The notes beneath the pieces were generated by a model. That model was not told where the DNA came from. It saw nothing but the letters and a program-made list of their open reading frames with translations, and made no database searches. A DNA stretch of 64,000 nucleotides from Epiperipatus broadwayi. Taxonomy: Eukaryota > Onychophora > Udeonychophora > Euonychophora > Peripatidae. Position numbers and translations under genes: made by a program. Within the stretch, counting starts at the first letter, position 1, and each line of letters opens with the position of its first letter. The stretch spans positions 1,099,353 through 1,163,352 of the forward strand of contig JAQFVV010000205.1 of assembly GCA_028023455.1 (NCBI GenBank). Direction: 5' to 3'. Positions 34,681 through 46,391 of this stretch are shown in pieces.

Positions 34681-35377
34681 TGATAATATGTTGGACTATT
34701 TCCATAATCTATCATTAAATATTGAATGTATAGAAAATGTTAAACTTTATTTAAACAGTCAAAATAAGAGTCATAGATCACATGACCCTATTCTCAACAA
34801 GTTTTGTGATTAATGCTTAGCCAGAGAAAGCATTTAAAATATCTGTCAGGAACCCCCCCCCCCAACCCCTGACCATGGTTTCATGCTTTGGAACTTCTCA
34901 GAGAGGTGTCAGGGTAGGTTCAGACACTAAAACTAAAAATACCAACCTTCAGACACTAGATCTAAAAATACCAACCCAAAGCCAACATTTAACTTGTTAG
35001 TAATAACACACAAATAGACAACACAGATTAGTAATTACACAAGGTTTCAAATAGTAGTATTCTCCAATCTTCTTTAGGCGTTGCTAGTTTAACCAGTTAT
35101 AATATTATCATAGGAGTTAGAGGGTTGCCTTAAAATTAGATATTCAAGAATCTAAAGGTGTAACTTCAATTCCTATGCTAATATTATCACTAGTCAGGTC
35201 AGAAACACCTGAAGATGAGTGGAGAATAATACTCGAAACATTGTGTAATTACTAATCTATGTTGTCGGTTTATGTGCTATTACTAACAAGTTGTTTGTAT
35301 TTGATGAGTTTTAATAGTTTAAAATTTTCTACACATTCAACATTTAAGATGATGAAAATAGTCCAACATATTATCAC
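34681..35377. mobile_element. Family B foldback MITE, fuller copy
   Basis: Terminal repeats tgataatatgttggactatt and aatagtccaacatattatca, then tctatcattaaatattgaatg and its complement. Subterminal ttgttagtaataacacac is inverted near 35275. A C-rich insert with a run of ten or more C (about 34851) and a tandem 28-bp unit (cagacacta, aaaataccaac, twice, 34920-34976) lies in the left half. Hammerhead-like blocks are mirrored: minus at about 35046-35082, plus at 35209-35247. Confidence 0.7.
35209..35247 (+). ncRNA. Hammerhead-like motif (family B)
   Basis: CTGAAGA (35209-35215), GAGT paired with ACTC (35217-35220 and 35231-35234) as helix II with a 10-base loop, GAAA (35235-35238), and ACA/TGT (35238-35240 and 35244-35246) as helix III with A35247 as a permissible cleavage-site base. 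T35216 is unpaired and no convincing helix I is visible, so this may be a relic. Confidence 0.35.
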
Positions 35378-35648
35378 ATTAATTAACTGTGTTTGGCTCA
35401 TTAGTCAAGACCAGTACTATATCTAATTCTTTTAAACTATCATAACAGTACAAATATCAAGTATAATTTTCAACTATCTAGATCATAATCATTATCAAGT
35501 GAACATATATGGATGAGTTATGTATGATTTTTTCAAGAAATCATGTGATAGGTCATGTGATGTTTTAATTCTCCAAAAACCTGTATAATTTGTGGAAATT
35601 ACATCCTTAATTTTTATCTTTCTATATGTCTCATCACCTTATTATAAT

Positions 35649-35990
35649 AAAAAGAATCATATATACCATATAATACTCAATTGTCCAAGCACTTTACTAC
35701 TTTTACAATGTTTTATTTTCCACCCTTTTCTACAGTTTACCGTTTTGATTGGCCCAACAATCTTCTTCAGCATTACAACATAATGCAAAAAGAATCATAT
35801 ATACCATATAATACTCAATTGTCCAAGCACTTTACTACTTTTACAATGTTTTATTTTCCACCCTTTTCTACAGTTTACAGTTTTGATTGGCCCAACAATC
35901 TTCTTCAGCATTACAACATAATGCAAACATGTGAATATAAATATAAAAATACATGAACATATAATTTAGACAATTGAGTATTATATGGTA
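35649..35990. repeat. 138-bp near-perfect tandem duplication within a foldback
   Basis: Two copies, 35649-35786 and 35787-35924, differ at essentially one base (taccgtt against tacagtt). A reversed partial copy of their start (acaattgagtattatatgg) follows at about 35968. Each unit, read on the minus strand, has CTGAAGA (35764-35770 in copy 1), GATTG/CAATC able to form a stem, then AAAAC: a hammerhead-like order with G12 changed. Confidence 0.85.
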
Positions 35991-36212
35991 AACATTTGGC
36001 AATGCAATAAGAAATAGTAGTTATTATACTTCTTGAAGAAGAATCATATACTGTATATATAATTAAAGAGATATTTAAAGTTGACTAAAGAATAGTCATA
36101 TTGTTTTAACAAATTTTTTTTAAAAAAAAGAAAAAAAACAAAACAAGTATAATCTTAATGGAAGATATTTTCAATCACACAGCTAACACCTTTACAATAA
36201 ATCCAAAATAAT

Positions 36213-36427
36213 TTATTAAACAAGGCAAAACTCTCCATACAGTAGTGTCACCCTGAGCCAACCAGAGTAATCAATGGATGAGGGATTTTATACACAAGTC
36301 TACTGGAATCCATTGGTTATTCTGTTTGGCATAGGATGGTACTACTGTATGGAGAGTTTTGCCTTGTTTAATAACAATTATGTGCTAGTATAAGAAATGG
36401 TGATTATATGATGTTTAGTGGTTTAAT
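36213..36427. mobile_element. Family F foldback, short copy with perfect ends
   Basis: A perfect 34-bp inverted repeat: 36213-36246 (ttattaaacaaggcaaaact to cagtagt) and 36341-36374. The centre keeps accagagtaatcaatgg and catccattggttattctg-like arms but lacks the hammerhead block. The right outer flank (tgattatatgatgtttagtgg) matches that at 26.1 kb. Confidence 0.8.
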
Positions 36428-37990
36428 CCAAAATAATTTGTTTTATTGAAGTTCAATTAAGAGTTAAGATTTAGTCAAATTTATGAATATATTGTCACTA
36501 CTGTCTAGTTCTTTTAAAATAGAAGTTGCTACTATTTTTATTGCAATTTTTATCTAAAATAATGACTTTACTCCAGTGCCATCTATCATAAAATTGAGTA
36601 ATGAATGACTACCAGGTGCATTTAAATCCCCATTCTCAAAGGAATTTGAATCCATCCAATAATCACTTATTGCCCTTACTAATGATGCTAAAATGAAGAG
36701 ATACTTTGGAATTATCATACTATATCATATGGGGAATTAAATGATTAGTTGTTATTTTTACGATTTTAATAGAAATTTACATAATAAATAAAGCAGTTTA
36801 CCTTTGAAAAGATAACCGAGTTATAATTAATTAAAGTGGGAGGAAATATAAAGGAATAGGTGTTGTATTTTTTGTAAAAATTTTATAGAAGTTTGTGCAC
36901 TCCAGAAAAACTAGAATTTATTAGAGAGATTTATTTAGATTGTGAACTGATAACTGATAAAAATTTAATTAAAGAATTAACGTTAATGGCGACTGATAAA
37001 ATTCCAGGAAATATTTGCTGATTGCAAATATTTCTTGACAAGAGACTACTTTACCTTATATGGTAAAGAATTCTGAAGACACAAATTAATTAACTATGGA
37101 CCTAAATACCATACCTTATATAGAGAAGGTAATTAATTGTAGGAGTAATCAGAAAGCTATAAAAAGAGTACATAACAAGTACGTTGACCATTCGAGTGCA
37201 TCTCCAGTTGATTTACTAGTTCAATTCCGGTATAGCAGAGATCTAGTGTCAGTGTTTCAATTGATGTGCAACACTCTGTAGAAATATGTTCATGGGCAAT
37301 AGATAAATAGGCCCACAGAGATTGGGAGATCATAGCCTGAGGAAACCATCCAGATAGCAGGGTAAATGAAGAGTTGAATTTCCAACAGTTTTCAAGTTGA
37401 GTTATAGGTGGACTATTGCAGAGATGGAAGCTGTAAGGAGCTTAAAATCAGTTACAGTGATATCCTACAATGTGTTCATGTGCAGCTGAACTGGACTGGG
37501 GCCAAAGTGCATGTAAATCAAGGCCCATGGGAATAGTTTTGTAGCAGCCATTCTGAAAGTAAATTGAGGGAATTGAACCTTAGTGAACTGTTGAGATATT
37601 GTTGCTGCAGACTATTCACTATTCAGATTATTCTTATATTGTTGAGTTTTATTCATGTATATTTTCTCGCTGGTTGCCCAGTCCTAGTTGGGAACACAGC
37701 AATGGGTATGTTTTTAAAATTGAGAGGTGGAGATTATCATGTAAAGATGCTTTGAAATATTCTGGGAACATCTTTAAATAACTATCAATCATTAACAAAT
37801 GATCATAATGATGGCATTTAATGAATTCTAAAAATTGGAATCCATGAATCATCATCCAACTGTGACTTCTGGTGCTGTATTTTTTTATGAATTCCCATAC
37901 AATAAAATAGTTTTTTTTTTTTATTAGTGAAAAGATATTAAAACCAAGAGTAATTATTAATATTATTATTTGGTAAACTCAGATTGACTT
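36428..37990. other. Unassigned, slightly less AT-rich, with two adjacent hairpins
   Basis: No protein identified. 36876-37020 is open for about 48 codons (with EKLEFIREIYLDCELITDK) and preceded by ttttatag, but no donor or match is recognised. Two adjacent hairpins follow: gaaatatttgc/gcaaatatttc (37008-37034, 11 bp, 5-base loop) and ctttacc/ggtaaag (about 37049-37068). The 37.1-37.9 kb part may be an unrecognised old insertion. Confidence 0.35.
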
Positions 37991-38084
37991 CTATGCATAT
38001 TTATAATAATTCTTATATACTATCTGTTGTTAAACGTTATAATTACGACAATAAATCCAATTACTCAGGGCTTTAATAAATTTA

Positions 38085-38700
38085 TAAATCGAGATGATAA
38101 CAATCAACCCTTAAGCTAGGAACAATATCAACCTGTTGTCAAGGTAACCTCTTTTTGCAATAAAGGTGGTACCACATTTACCTCAGTTTATGTAGACATG
38201 AAAGATTGCAACTTGAACAAGGAGTGTGAGATTAATAATGCAAAGAAATTTTAAAAAGCCTCATTAATCAGGCAAATATAACCTGTTCTGAAAGCAGACT
38301 AATAAATAGTCAATTATAACTTCCAGATTCTGGAAGGAGACTAGACAATAAAAGCAATTAATTATTCGAGGCTTTAATAGATTTATAAATGTAGATGACA
38401 ACAATAAATCTTTACACTATCAACAGCCTCAACTTGCAGTCAAGGCAACCTCCTTAAATAATATAATTGACTATTTATTTGTCTGCTTTTAAAACGTTAT
38501 ATTTGCCTGATTAATGATGTTTGTTTAAACTTTGCATTATTAATCTCACACTTCTTAGTCAGATTCCAATCTTAAGTGTCTTTATAAATATATCAGCTCA
38601 TAGATAAAGGTGAAACCACCTTTATTGTTTAAGGAATTTTGCCTTGACTACAAGTTGAGATTGTTGGTAGCTTAAGAGTTGATTGTTAACTTTGTAATTA
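38085..38700. mobile_element. Foldback element M, arms over 200 bp
   Basis: Arms at about 38093-38325 and 38455-38690 match in reverse: caatcaacccttaagctag with cttaagagttgattgtt, gtgtgagattaataatgc with gcattattaatctcacac, and aatcaggcaaatataacc with gttatatttgcctgatt. A partial third copy of the outer arm (caacagcctcaacttgcag) lies in the centre at about 38400-38460. No coding sequence. Confidence 0.8.
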
Positions 38701-39007
38701 TAAAGTTATTGTTGATATGTATCTTTATTATTCTTTTTTAAATGAAGTATTCATTATTAAAACTCATTTAGGTAAAAATTTTAGTTAGCATTATCAAACA
38801 TTAATTTGGAAAGTAGTTGTAGACAATCTCTTACAGTAGCATTAGGTTGTTTATTTTTTGTTGTTATTTATTTACTAGATGTTATAAGTATCTCATTTCC
38901 AATATTAAAAAAATTTGTTAAACTGTAGTTATCATGTTGCATGTAACTATTTTTATTTATTATTGTACTAACTTTTGTGAATTTATTCCCTGTATGGTTT
39001 ACACATG
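38701..39007. other. Unassigned AT-rich sequence
   Basis: No gene or repeat recognised. Confidence 0.3.
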
Positions 39008-39315
39008 ATATATAAAATAAAGAACATGCTAATAGTTCTAAGCAAGCTTCTTTTATGATAAATGCTACAAGAGTATTTACAAGAGCAAATGCTTGAGTTG
39101 GTCTTTTGAATCTGTTCTAGCTCATCACTGAAGAGAGACTTGGGTCTGGGCATGGGGACAATCCTAAATAAAGATTTTGAATATAGTCTCTTATAGCATT
39201 TATCATTAAAAAAAAAAAAACCTTGTTAGAGCTATTAACACACTCTTTATTTTACATATTTGTAAATGCAATCTATATAAGTCATGTGATATATGACTTT
39301 ATTTTATTACTCTTA
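39008..39315. mobile_element. Family E foldback element, third copy
   Basis: Left end acatgctaatagttctaagc; right end gttagagctattaacacac; an inner inverted pair tttatgataaatgctacaag and cttatagcatttatcatta. A damaged hammerhead-like block lies near 39124-39150 (atcactgaagagagac, gggtctgggcatgg) with part of helix II and GAAA deleted. Confidence 0.6.
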
Positions 39316-39439
39316 TTATTTGGCTGTTGGGGCTTTGGCTAAATTAAATTGCTAAGTCTAGTAATATATGGTGCATCTAAATTTAGTTCAGGGCCATATG
39401 ATTGTTTCAGTTGGAGAGCTGAATTTAGAGACATGTAGA

Positions 39440-39735
39440 TGTCTGAAAATTTCAGATCTTCTTCTTAAGAGTTAAGTATTAGATAAATGCTTAGCTTGAT
39501 TTAGTATTTTGAATTCTGGTATCCTAGCTTCTTATCAAAGAGAGCCATAGCTCAAAACCGGTCTTGGGAATGGAAAACAATGCTAGATGAAGGTTTTGAA
39601 TGCGTTCTCTTGTAGCATTTATCATTAAAAAAAATATTTTTTTAAATAAGCTTGTTTAGAGCTACTAGCATGCTTTTTATTTTACATATTTATAAATGCA
39701 AGCCATATGTCATGTGTTATATGATTTTTATTACT
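39440..39735. mobile_element. Family E foldback element, fourth copy
   Basis: Right part nearly repeats the preceding copy: gtagcatttatcattaaaaa, gtttagagctactagcatgc and ttttattttacatattta. A hammerhead-like block is at 39529-39570: helix II GAGC/GCTC is perfect (39542-39553), helix III AC/GT with H17 C39563, but the CTGAAGA box reads TCAAAGA and GAAA reads AAAA. The right flank ends in a TA run. Confidence 0.6.
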
Positions 39736-39859
39736 ATATATATATATATATATTGGGTGGTTGTTTTTTTTTTGTAATTAATCTGGGAATTTGATAGCTG
39801 TTATGAATAACTTTTTGCACAACTCTTTCTTGTTGAAAGTTATTTTACTTTATTTTTTA

Positions 39860-39998
39860 ATATATAGGCTATATGAGCACAGATTTTCACATGACCCATC
39901 AATTACCACCCTATCTCATATCACTGTTACACTTGAACACATATATGTCGAAAAGATAAATAATCACTAATATACATATTTCATGCTAAACCAGTCTG
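39860..39998 (-). mobile_element. Family D fragment
   Basis: ataggctatatgagcacag, catgacccatcaattacc, aaaaagataaataatcac-like and tttcatgctaaacc follow the order seen at 20380-20510. Only this end is present. Confidence 0.6.
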
Positions 39999-40449
39999 TA
40001 ATAAATAAATAATAAATTATTGTTATTGTCTTCAAACACTAAATTCAACTTTGGTCATCTTGTGAGTGGCATTTTTTCTAAAATGATTTATTTGTTTGGT
40101 TTTTTTTTTTTTTTTAATAATGGAGGCTATTTATTTTTTACCTAGTTTTTTTTTTCTTGTTATAGTTGTCCCCTTTTCTTATTTTATGAATTGAAATAAT
40201 TTTAATCAAATCATCTCACATTAAATTAAAGTTTAAGTCTGATCTTATTGAAGTTTTTACCAACCATAATTCAAATGCATCATTTTTTTTTTCATCCTTC
40301 TATTTTCAGTGAACATTTTTTACATTACTGCAAGTGTGTCAGATATATCTGAGAAATTTATGCCTTTATCTTTAAGCTTATGTCTCAGCAACAAAGGATC
40401 CTCTCTTGCTTTTCATCACCAGATGAAAGTCTCTTATGCATCTCTAGAC
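39999..40449. other. Unassigned AT-rich sequence
   Basis: Several T runs near 40100-40160; no gene recognised. Confidence 0.3.
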
Positions 40450-41000
40450 TATTAAATCTTTTCTTCTCAACAAATATTCAAGAAGACAAAAACTGCCAAT
40501 TCATCAATTCTAAAGTTGCTTACTTTCCTTACTATCATAACTTTTGTCTTTTTTGGTTTGCTGTAATTCTTTTTTACATTAAGTTCTTTAACTTTATTAA
40601 TACACCATTCTTCTTCCTTTTCAGCTACAATTGTGATGTCAACAATAAATATTACTAATCATTATTCCTCCACACTAAATCAGTGGTTAACTTTTTATAA
40701 TCTTTTATTCTTCTATTTAGCATTTAAATTGAATAAGTGAAATAGAATATGCAATCCTGTCCAATTGTTCTATTAATGGGAATCACCCTGATTGATCATT
40801 GCTTGTTTAACTATGGTTTTTAGTCTTGTATAAAGATTAGTCTAGAATGAGATGTGTGAGCAATGTCAAGTGTTTCATTATAATTGATGCATTGATCTGG
40901 TATTTTCAGATTTTTTAATAATCCTGCATAGTTCCTTATTTCTTTTGAATTGATATTGTACAAAGTCATTTCTTATTATAAGGTGGCAATGTATGTTTAT
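40450..41000 (-). mobile_element. LINE reverse transcriptase fragment (second LINE family)
   Basis: On the minus strand a decayed palm is visible. Around 40730-40775 the reading QDCIFYFTYSI resembles motif B (xGCxLSPLLFNLY). At 40600-40645 FIVDITIVAEKEEEW occupies the place of motif C, with one Asp of the YxDD pair kept; then KVKELNVKKN and KKTKVMIVRK (40520-40600), the usual post-motif C segment. Stops and frameshifts are common. It may belong to the same family as the C-terminal fragment at 46392. Confidence 0.6.
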
Positions 41001-41019
41001 GGTCAGCAGAATTTCACTT

Positions 41020-42270
41020 TCCATGAGATGTAGAAGATATTGTGTTGTCTCTTTTCAGTCTTTTCAAGAGTAATTTTTTCAACTACTTTAAAGCTATCTT
41101 CTGTTCTTCTAAGCAGTCAATGGATATCATATATCAAAGGGCCACAATATCCCCATTTCCATAGTAGTATCTAGATGTTATTTTTATCTCTAATAACTTA
41201 GAAAAAATTAATGCATGTAGGCATCAAGCATTGACTTAAAGTTTGAATTCTAGCCAACCTGCTTATATAAATATACAAATCTGATACCAGAATAGTTTCT
41301 ATATATTTTGGACATCTCAGTTATGGGATAACGAAGGCCTCTTTTACTCTTTGACTAAAATTGTTACTAACAACATCACACGACTTTCTCATGTGCTTTC
41401 AAGTGCGGTTATATTCATCTCATTTCAGAGTCATCTATTATAAGTTTGATAATCAATGGCCAGCACAACATAATGCTACAAAATCATCAAACCACTTTTG
41501 GATTCAGAGTTTCCACCCTAACCCCTAAATACCCTTCAAATTAATAGCATGAAATTTAAAAAAAAAACACGTATCTGACACAGATCAGATTGTATATGTT
41601 TTAAAGATCTTAATTTAATGCTAATGGTGGGTCTTTTTCTACTCTTTGGAAAAGAAGGCTAATATCAATAATGATATCATATGACTTCCCATATGCTTAT
41701 TCATGTACTTTTAAGAATAGTTATTTCCACCTGCTCTAAAGCCATCTATTGTAAACTACAGTAATTAATAGATACCAAATGGTGCAGTGCTATATTTATT
41801 ACCTCAGATTGTTTACTGGTATTTTTCTTTGCCAGTGCATGTGTAAGATTCAACACTGGAATTAATGTCTGTATACATATAGTATTCCCTTTTTACTTCT
41901 ATATACTGAACTCAAATCAACTAGACACCCAAATTGTTTCTACATATTTAGATATCTCAGTTTTATGTCAACTATAGACATCTTCTACTCTTTGGATTTG
42001 AAGTTAATATTAAAAATAGTATCACATGATTTCCTCATATCCATATTAATTAGATTAAGAGAACAGCTTTTGGAAGCAATACCTATGAAAGTCATGTGGC
42101 TTTATTTTCAATATAATAATATAAATTTTTTTTATTCCAATTTGTAATTTATTAAATGATTTTGGGGATTGAAAGAATTATGGACAAGAAGCTCACACTG
42201 CTGCCATCTATAGTAAACTTGAGTATTTAGTGCTCATCAAGTGACAATGCATTTAAATGCATGTATTACA
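41020..42270 (+). repeat. Local cluster of dispersed repeat K, about four partial copies
   Basis: Blocks at about 41040-41175, 41330-41480, 41630-41830 and 41965-42060 share tcttctactctttgg-like, atcacatgactttctcatatg-like and, in most, ctaaagccatctattgtaaac followed by agtaatcaatagatg-like sequence. Further copies are at 42190-42260 and 62800-62945. Spacing is about 310-340 bp, suggesting old tandem duplication. No frame is conserved. Confidence 0.5.
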
Positions 42271-42479
42271 CCAATTTCTGACTTATACTTTTATCAAGAA
42301 ACTATCATCTGGTAATCACTGATTATTCAACCTTATAACAGATGTCACTGGAATAGAGAGATGCTCTTGTCATATACACAAGTATGTATAAGTAAAGGTT
42401 ACTCAGTTTTTCTCCATGCTTCCCATAATAACATTTCTAAATTAATGTGGATCTATATTGTGACAGTCTTTAGCTATTC

Positions 42480-43562
42480 ACCACAAAAATTTTAAGACAA
42501 CAGCATGTCTGGATCACAAGTTATGATATAAAATGTGACTGTATTTTGTACTTTTTCCAATTCTATTCCTGCCATCACAGGGTCTTACAAACCACTTGAT
42601 GTTTTTGAAATGGGTGGCTTTACTGCCACACACACTTTAAATTATCACAAACATTTCAGTATCATTTTCCTCCAATTTGAAAATAAAATTTAATATAATC
42701 ACATCATTGTTCCATCATCATTTTCAGGAATGGAGAATGTACAGCCTTTAAGCCTTATACAGCCTGAGAAGTTATTTTGTCCAGCCCACCAAAGCAATGG
42801 CAGGCAGGACTTAAAATTCAATAAATCTAGTAGCATTTTTTTACTCCAATAAAAAATTTATATCACATGATGCAAGATAGAAAAAACATTAAAAATTAAT
42901 GAAATGAACATGAAATAAGTTTCAAAGAGAGAATACAAGATTAGCACAGCAATCAACGTAAAAGATTTGTTCTTGGCTATACACACTGGTTTATTATTAT
43001 ACAAGTTATGTAACATCATACAATGCAAAATAATATCATATTTGGTGATACACACTGGATACTTATTAAATCTTAAGTGGTGCAGCATTCTACAAATGAT
43101 GAGTACAAAGCAAAATAATGTCTTCGCTTATATTTACTGAGACAAAACAAAATCTCATTACTGATGACACTGCATGAGCTCTGTGAATATTACATGAGCA
43201 ATGGATGAATTTTGCACATTGATGAAACATGCATTGAAATATGCATCTGTGTTTAGAAAAACTTATTTGCTGTGAGCAGTTTTTTTTTAAAACTTAGCAT
43301 CGCAAAGAAGCAACTGTGCTCCAGATTGGCCAATACATATTAGAAATGCAGTTATGAACAGCAACATCATCAGTACCAGCGAACATCACATGCTCACAGG
43401 TTCAGTCATCACATTAGAAATGACCAATACAGCAGGCTAATTTTTAATTCAGTAATATTGAATGCTCTTATAAATATTCAAAAAATTCTTGGCATAAAGA
43501 TTCCCCACCACTGATCAAATAACACTCTGTCACATTTCATGCTGATTCACAGATGGTGCTGC
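42480..43562. mobile_element. Family J related sequence
   Basis: Left: acagcatgtctggatcaca, agttatgatataaaatgtga, as at 21.8 and 44.6 kb. Right end: tgattcacagatggtgctgc, the complement of the family J start at 21766. Between them are loosely repeated blocks (acacactggtttattatta and acacactggatacttatta, 42980 and 43050). Limits are uncertain. Confidence 0.4.
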
Positions 43563-43574
43563 AAATAGAACATG

Positions 43575-43985
43575 TAAATAGATATGGATGATTTAGTCTG
43601 CAAGCTGTGTAAGGGAGGTATAGAAAATATTAGGCATCTGTTAATTGAATGTAAATGCCTGAAAGCAGAAAGGATACAAATAATGAATTTGTCGAAAAAT
43701 AAATATGAAAAAAGTGATTATACAGAAAATGGCTTATTGGTTTTTATGTTGGGTTTGGAAAAAAGATAAGGGGGTTTTAGATATAAAGGTCATGGAGTTG
43801 ACAAAGATTATGTTGTGGAAACGGGATGGAGCAGGATAAAAAAGAATATGGGAAAACTTGGGGTCGGGAATAAAAAGAGGTTCATAGTGGCTAACAGGTA
43901 TCTTTGGATATAGTTGCTGAGAGATTCCTGACTTCGTATAAGGAGAAGTCACAGTGCATCACATTTCACTAGAACACTCTATGTT
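43575..43985 (+). mobile_element. LINE C-terminal zinc-knuckle fragment plus 3' end
   Basis: 43584-43769 reads CKLCKGGIENIRHLLIEC, a Cys-x2-Cys ... His-x4-Cys pattern like the C-terminal zinc knuckle of many non-LTR retrotransposons (CxLCxxxxExxxHLLxxC). The 3' part (43855-43985) has gttgctgagagattcctg and agtcacagtgcatcac, shared with 13461-13650. It is 5'-truncated and starts right beside family J sequence. Confidence 0.6.
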
Positions 43986-44584
43986 AAATAAAGTAAAGAA
44001 TTAGATGATTTGTTGTTAATATAGTAAAGAAACAATTATTTATTGAAAAAGAATTTTAAAAAAAATTGAATTAAATATAAATATGAAGTCATTGTGTAAA
44101 GGGTTGCCAATAAAAAAGGAGACTTATAGGAAGTAATACAAATGTCTATGTTGATGAATGGGTCCTGATTTTTGATGGATGATAAGTTCTCTATGATTAA
44201 GATTAAACAAAATAAATCTGAAAGTTACTACCAATTTTGTTAGATCAATATTATCAATCATTTTGCATGTGTATTAAATTCTATAATTTTACTTTTAGAT
44301 TTTAAAATAAAATTGCTTAAGCTTTCAGATATATATTTTGCTATTTTGAAATATTCTTATTGATTTACAAAACTGATATTTTTTTTTTCTAAAGAAACTT
44401 TCCTCTTCCCTCAGTCAGATGTAAAAAAAATTCAATACGGTTAATTTAAGTTCATTCAAAGTAAAATCGTAGAAAATATTTATTAATACTGTGAAGTTCC
44501 ATTTTATTCAATATAAAGTAATTCTTTTTCAATTTATGAATCATATTAGATAAATGTTTCCATGTGTTCAGTAAAAAGGTGGCC
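43986..44584. other. Unassigned AT-rich sequence
   Basis: No gene or repeat recognised. Confidence 0.3.
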
Positions 44585-44930
44585 GTTTCTCTGAAAGATG
44601 CCTCCAGCGCCATCTTTGAAGCAATGCATGCATTATGTAGTGTCATCAAGAAATATGACTGTGTTCCGTATATTAACCCATGATGGAACAGTGCATTAAC
44701 ATTGAATTTTGTATTAAATTGCTACTGAGACTCTTGAAATGAATCAAGCATTAGGTGGTCATGAGTTGCAAAACTGTTTTCAAGTGGTTTTAGTATGAAA
44801 CACAATCATACTTCATGTTATAACTGATTGCCCAGACATGCCTCAATATTACATTTCTATATAATGCATATACTGACTCAGAGATGGCGCTACACTCAAC
44901 TTGAAGAGAGAACCAGTCAGCTTTTCATTG
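44585..44930. mobile_element. Family J element with GCGCCATCT ends
   Basis: The left end ccagcgccatctttgaagc and the right end actcagagatggcgctac are short inverted repeats. Internal phrases (tcatcaagaaatatgactg, gtgcattaacattgaatttt, catgagttgcaaaactg) match 21766-22050. Outer flank aacttgaagagagaacca matches 22770. No coding sequence. Confidence 0.6.
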
Positions 44931-44984
44931 GGAGCTAGTGGGTATGTGTGTCTTTTGTAATATAATGAATCTTATTTAAGGTCA

Positions 44985-45400
44985 TCATCATTTTCAACCG
45001 TAATCAATTCACCATAGGTATTGCCAGTTAATATATCCTTTTCTGATGCATAGCTTCTATTTTCCACATAAGAATACAATTTTGTCTCATTTATCCACCT
45101 CATGTATAATCTCTTTCAATGTCTTTTGCAATCTCTTGTGATGAGGTTTTAGATTCTTATCATATGTTGCTACTTTTTATTTGACCAACCCATTTCAGTT
45201 TTAGCCTTTTAATTTTTTCAAGTGATGATAGTAATAGCTATCTGTTCTCACATTTGAATTCAACTTTTGATTACATCTCTTTATATTTTATGTTTTCTCA
45301 AGTCATTGTATTGCTTCAATTTACTATCTAAAAAATGGGTGTTGCCTTGACAATAGATTTTTGACATCCTATTGATTTATTTAAGCACTGGCTGTAGCCA
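44985..45400 (-). mobile_element. RTE-like LINE, 3' end, degraded
   Basis: catcatcattttcaaccgta and atcaattcacc reverse the RTE 3' end, followed by ctcatgtataatctc, tcttttgcaatctcttgtg and agccttttaattttttcaag at the spacing seen at 32.5-32.8 kb. No open frame. Confidence 0.7.
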
Positions 45401-46391
45401 TGTGTTTTATATCCTATAAAGGATGCATTCATTATATATATTTTTCTCATTAATTAATTTCAGGTGCTTTTTTACTCATGGTATAAATTGAGAATGAATA
45501 GAATACAATGTATTTGTTGTACTTTTTATTGGACTTAACTATTCCACATTTTAATGTTTTCTTGCTACATCCCCTAGTGGCAGTTTGAATTATATTTCAA
45601 CATTTTAGTTTAGTATTAAAACTTTTTCTATATTATAAATTAATAAATTGTTTATTTATTAGAGATATAAGTTTACCAATGAAAAACTTCCTTAAAAATC
45701 ATATTTACATTTTACAAGTATAGAAATAATATGAATAAAATAAAATACGCAAAGAGAACAATTCTTTCTTATTGGATAACTTCTATGCTGTTAAAAGAAA
45801 TAAATTAATGAAATCTTAGTTAACTAAATGTCATCACTAAAGCCCTAGCAAATTAATGTTAATATATCACAAAACTATGAAACTTTGTTCTAAAATTTAA
45901 AATTGCATTTATAATTATTAAATTATCACAAAATTTTCATACTATAGTGTTTGGCAAAGGATGTAACTAATCATGGTTCCATTTTCTTTACTTATATATT
46001 TTAAAATAAAACATATTCAAGTAATATCTAAATGTAATCATGAAAATATTTAGTTTTTGATAATTACTGAACAAATACTTTTGTTAAGAAGGACGTTACA
46101 GGAAGCTACACAACTGCTCTTGAAGTCCGAGATCAAAGAATCTACCAATAGCTTGTTTGTAGTACTTTCTCTGCTGAATACTATCTTTAAATTTTTTTAA
46201 ATGAATAAATCAAACTGGCAAAATATTACTGCACATTGATTCAAGAGGCTGAAAAAAGCCAAAAGCGATACAGCTGAGAATATTTAGTTTAAAAAGAATA
46301 ATAAGATGACAATAGAGTTTTTAATAATAGAAAATGTATTATAATATGAAATGACAATAATAATATAGCCCTTTTATTAATTAAATGCTAT
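45401..46391. other. Unassigned AT-rich sequence
   Basis: No gene or clear repeat recognised. Confidence 0.3.

Noticed and set aside
36876-37020. Exon with product containing EKLEFIREIYLDCELITDK
   Set aside because: No plausible donor, no recognised homology and no start; kept only as a remark.
41020-42270. CRISPR-like array
   Set aside because: Units are long, diverged and unevenly spaced, and the DNA is clearly from a eukaryote.
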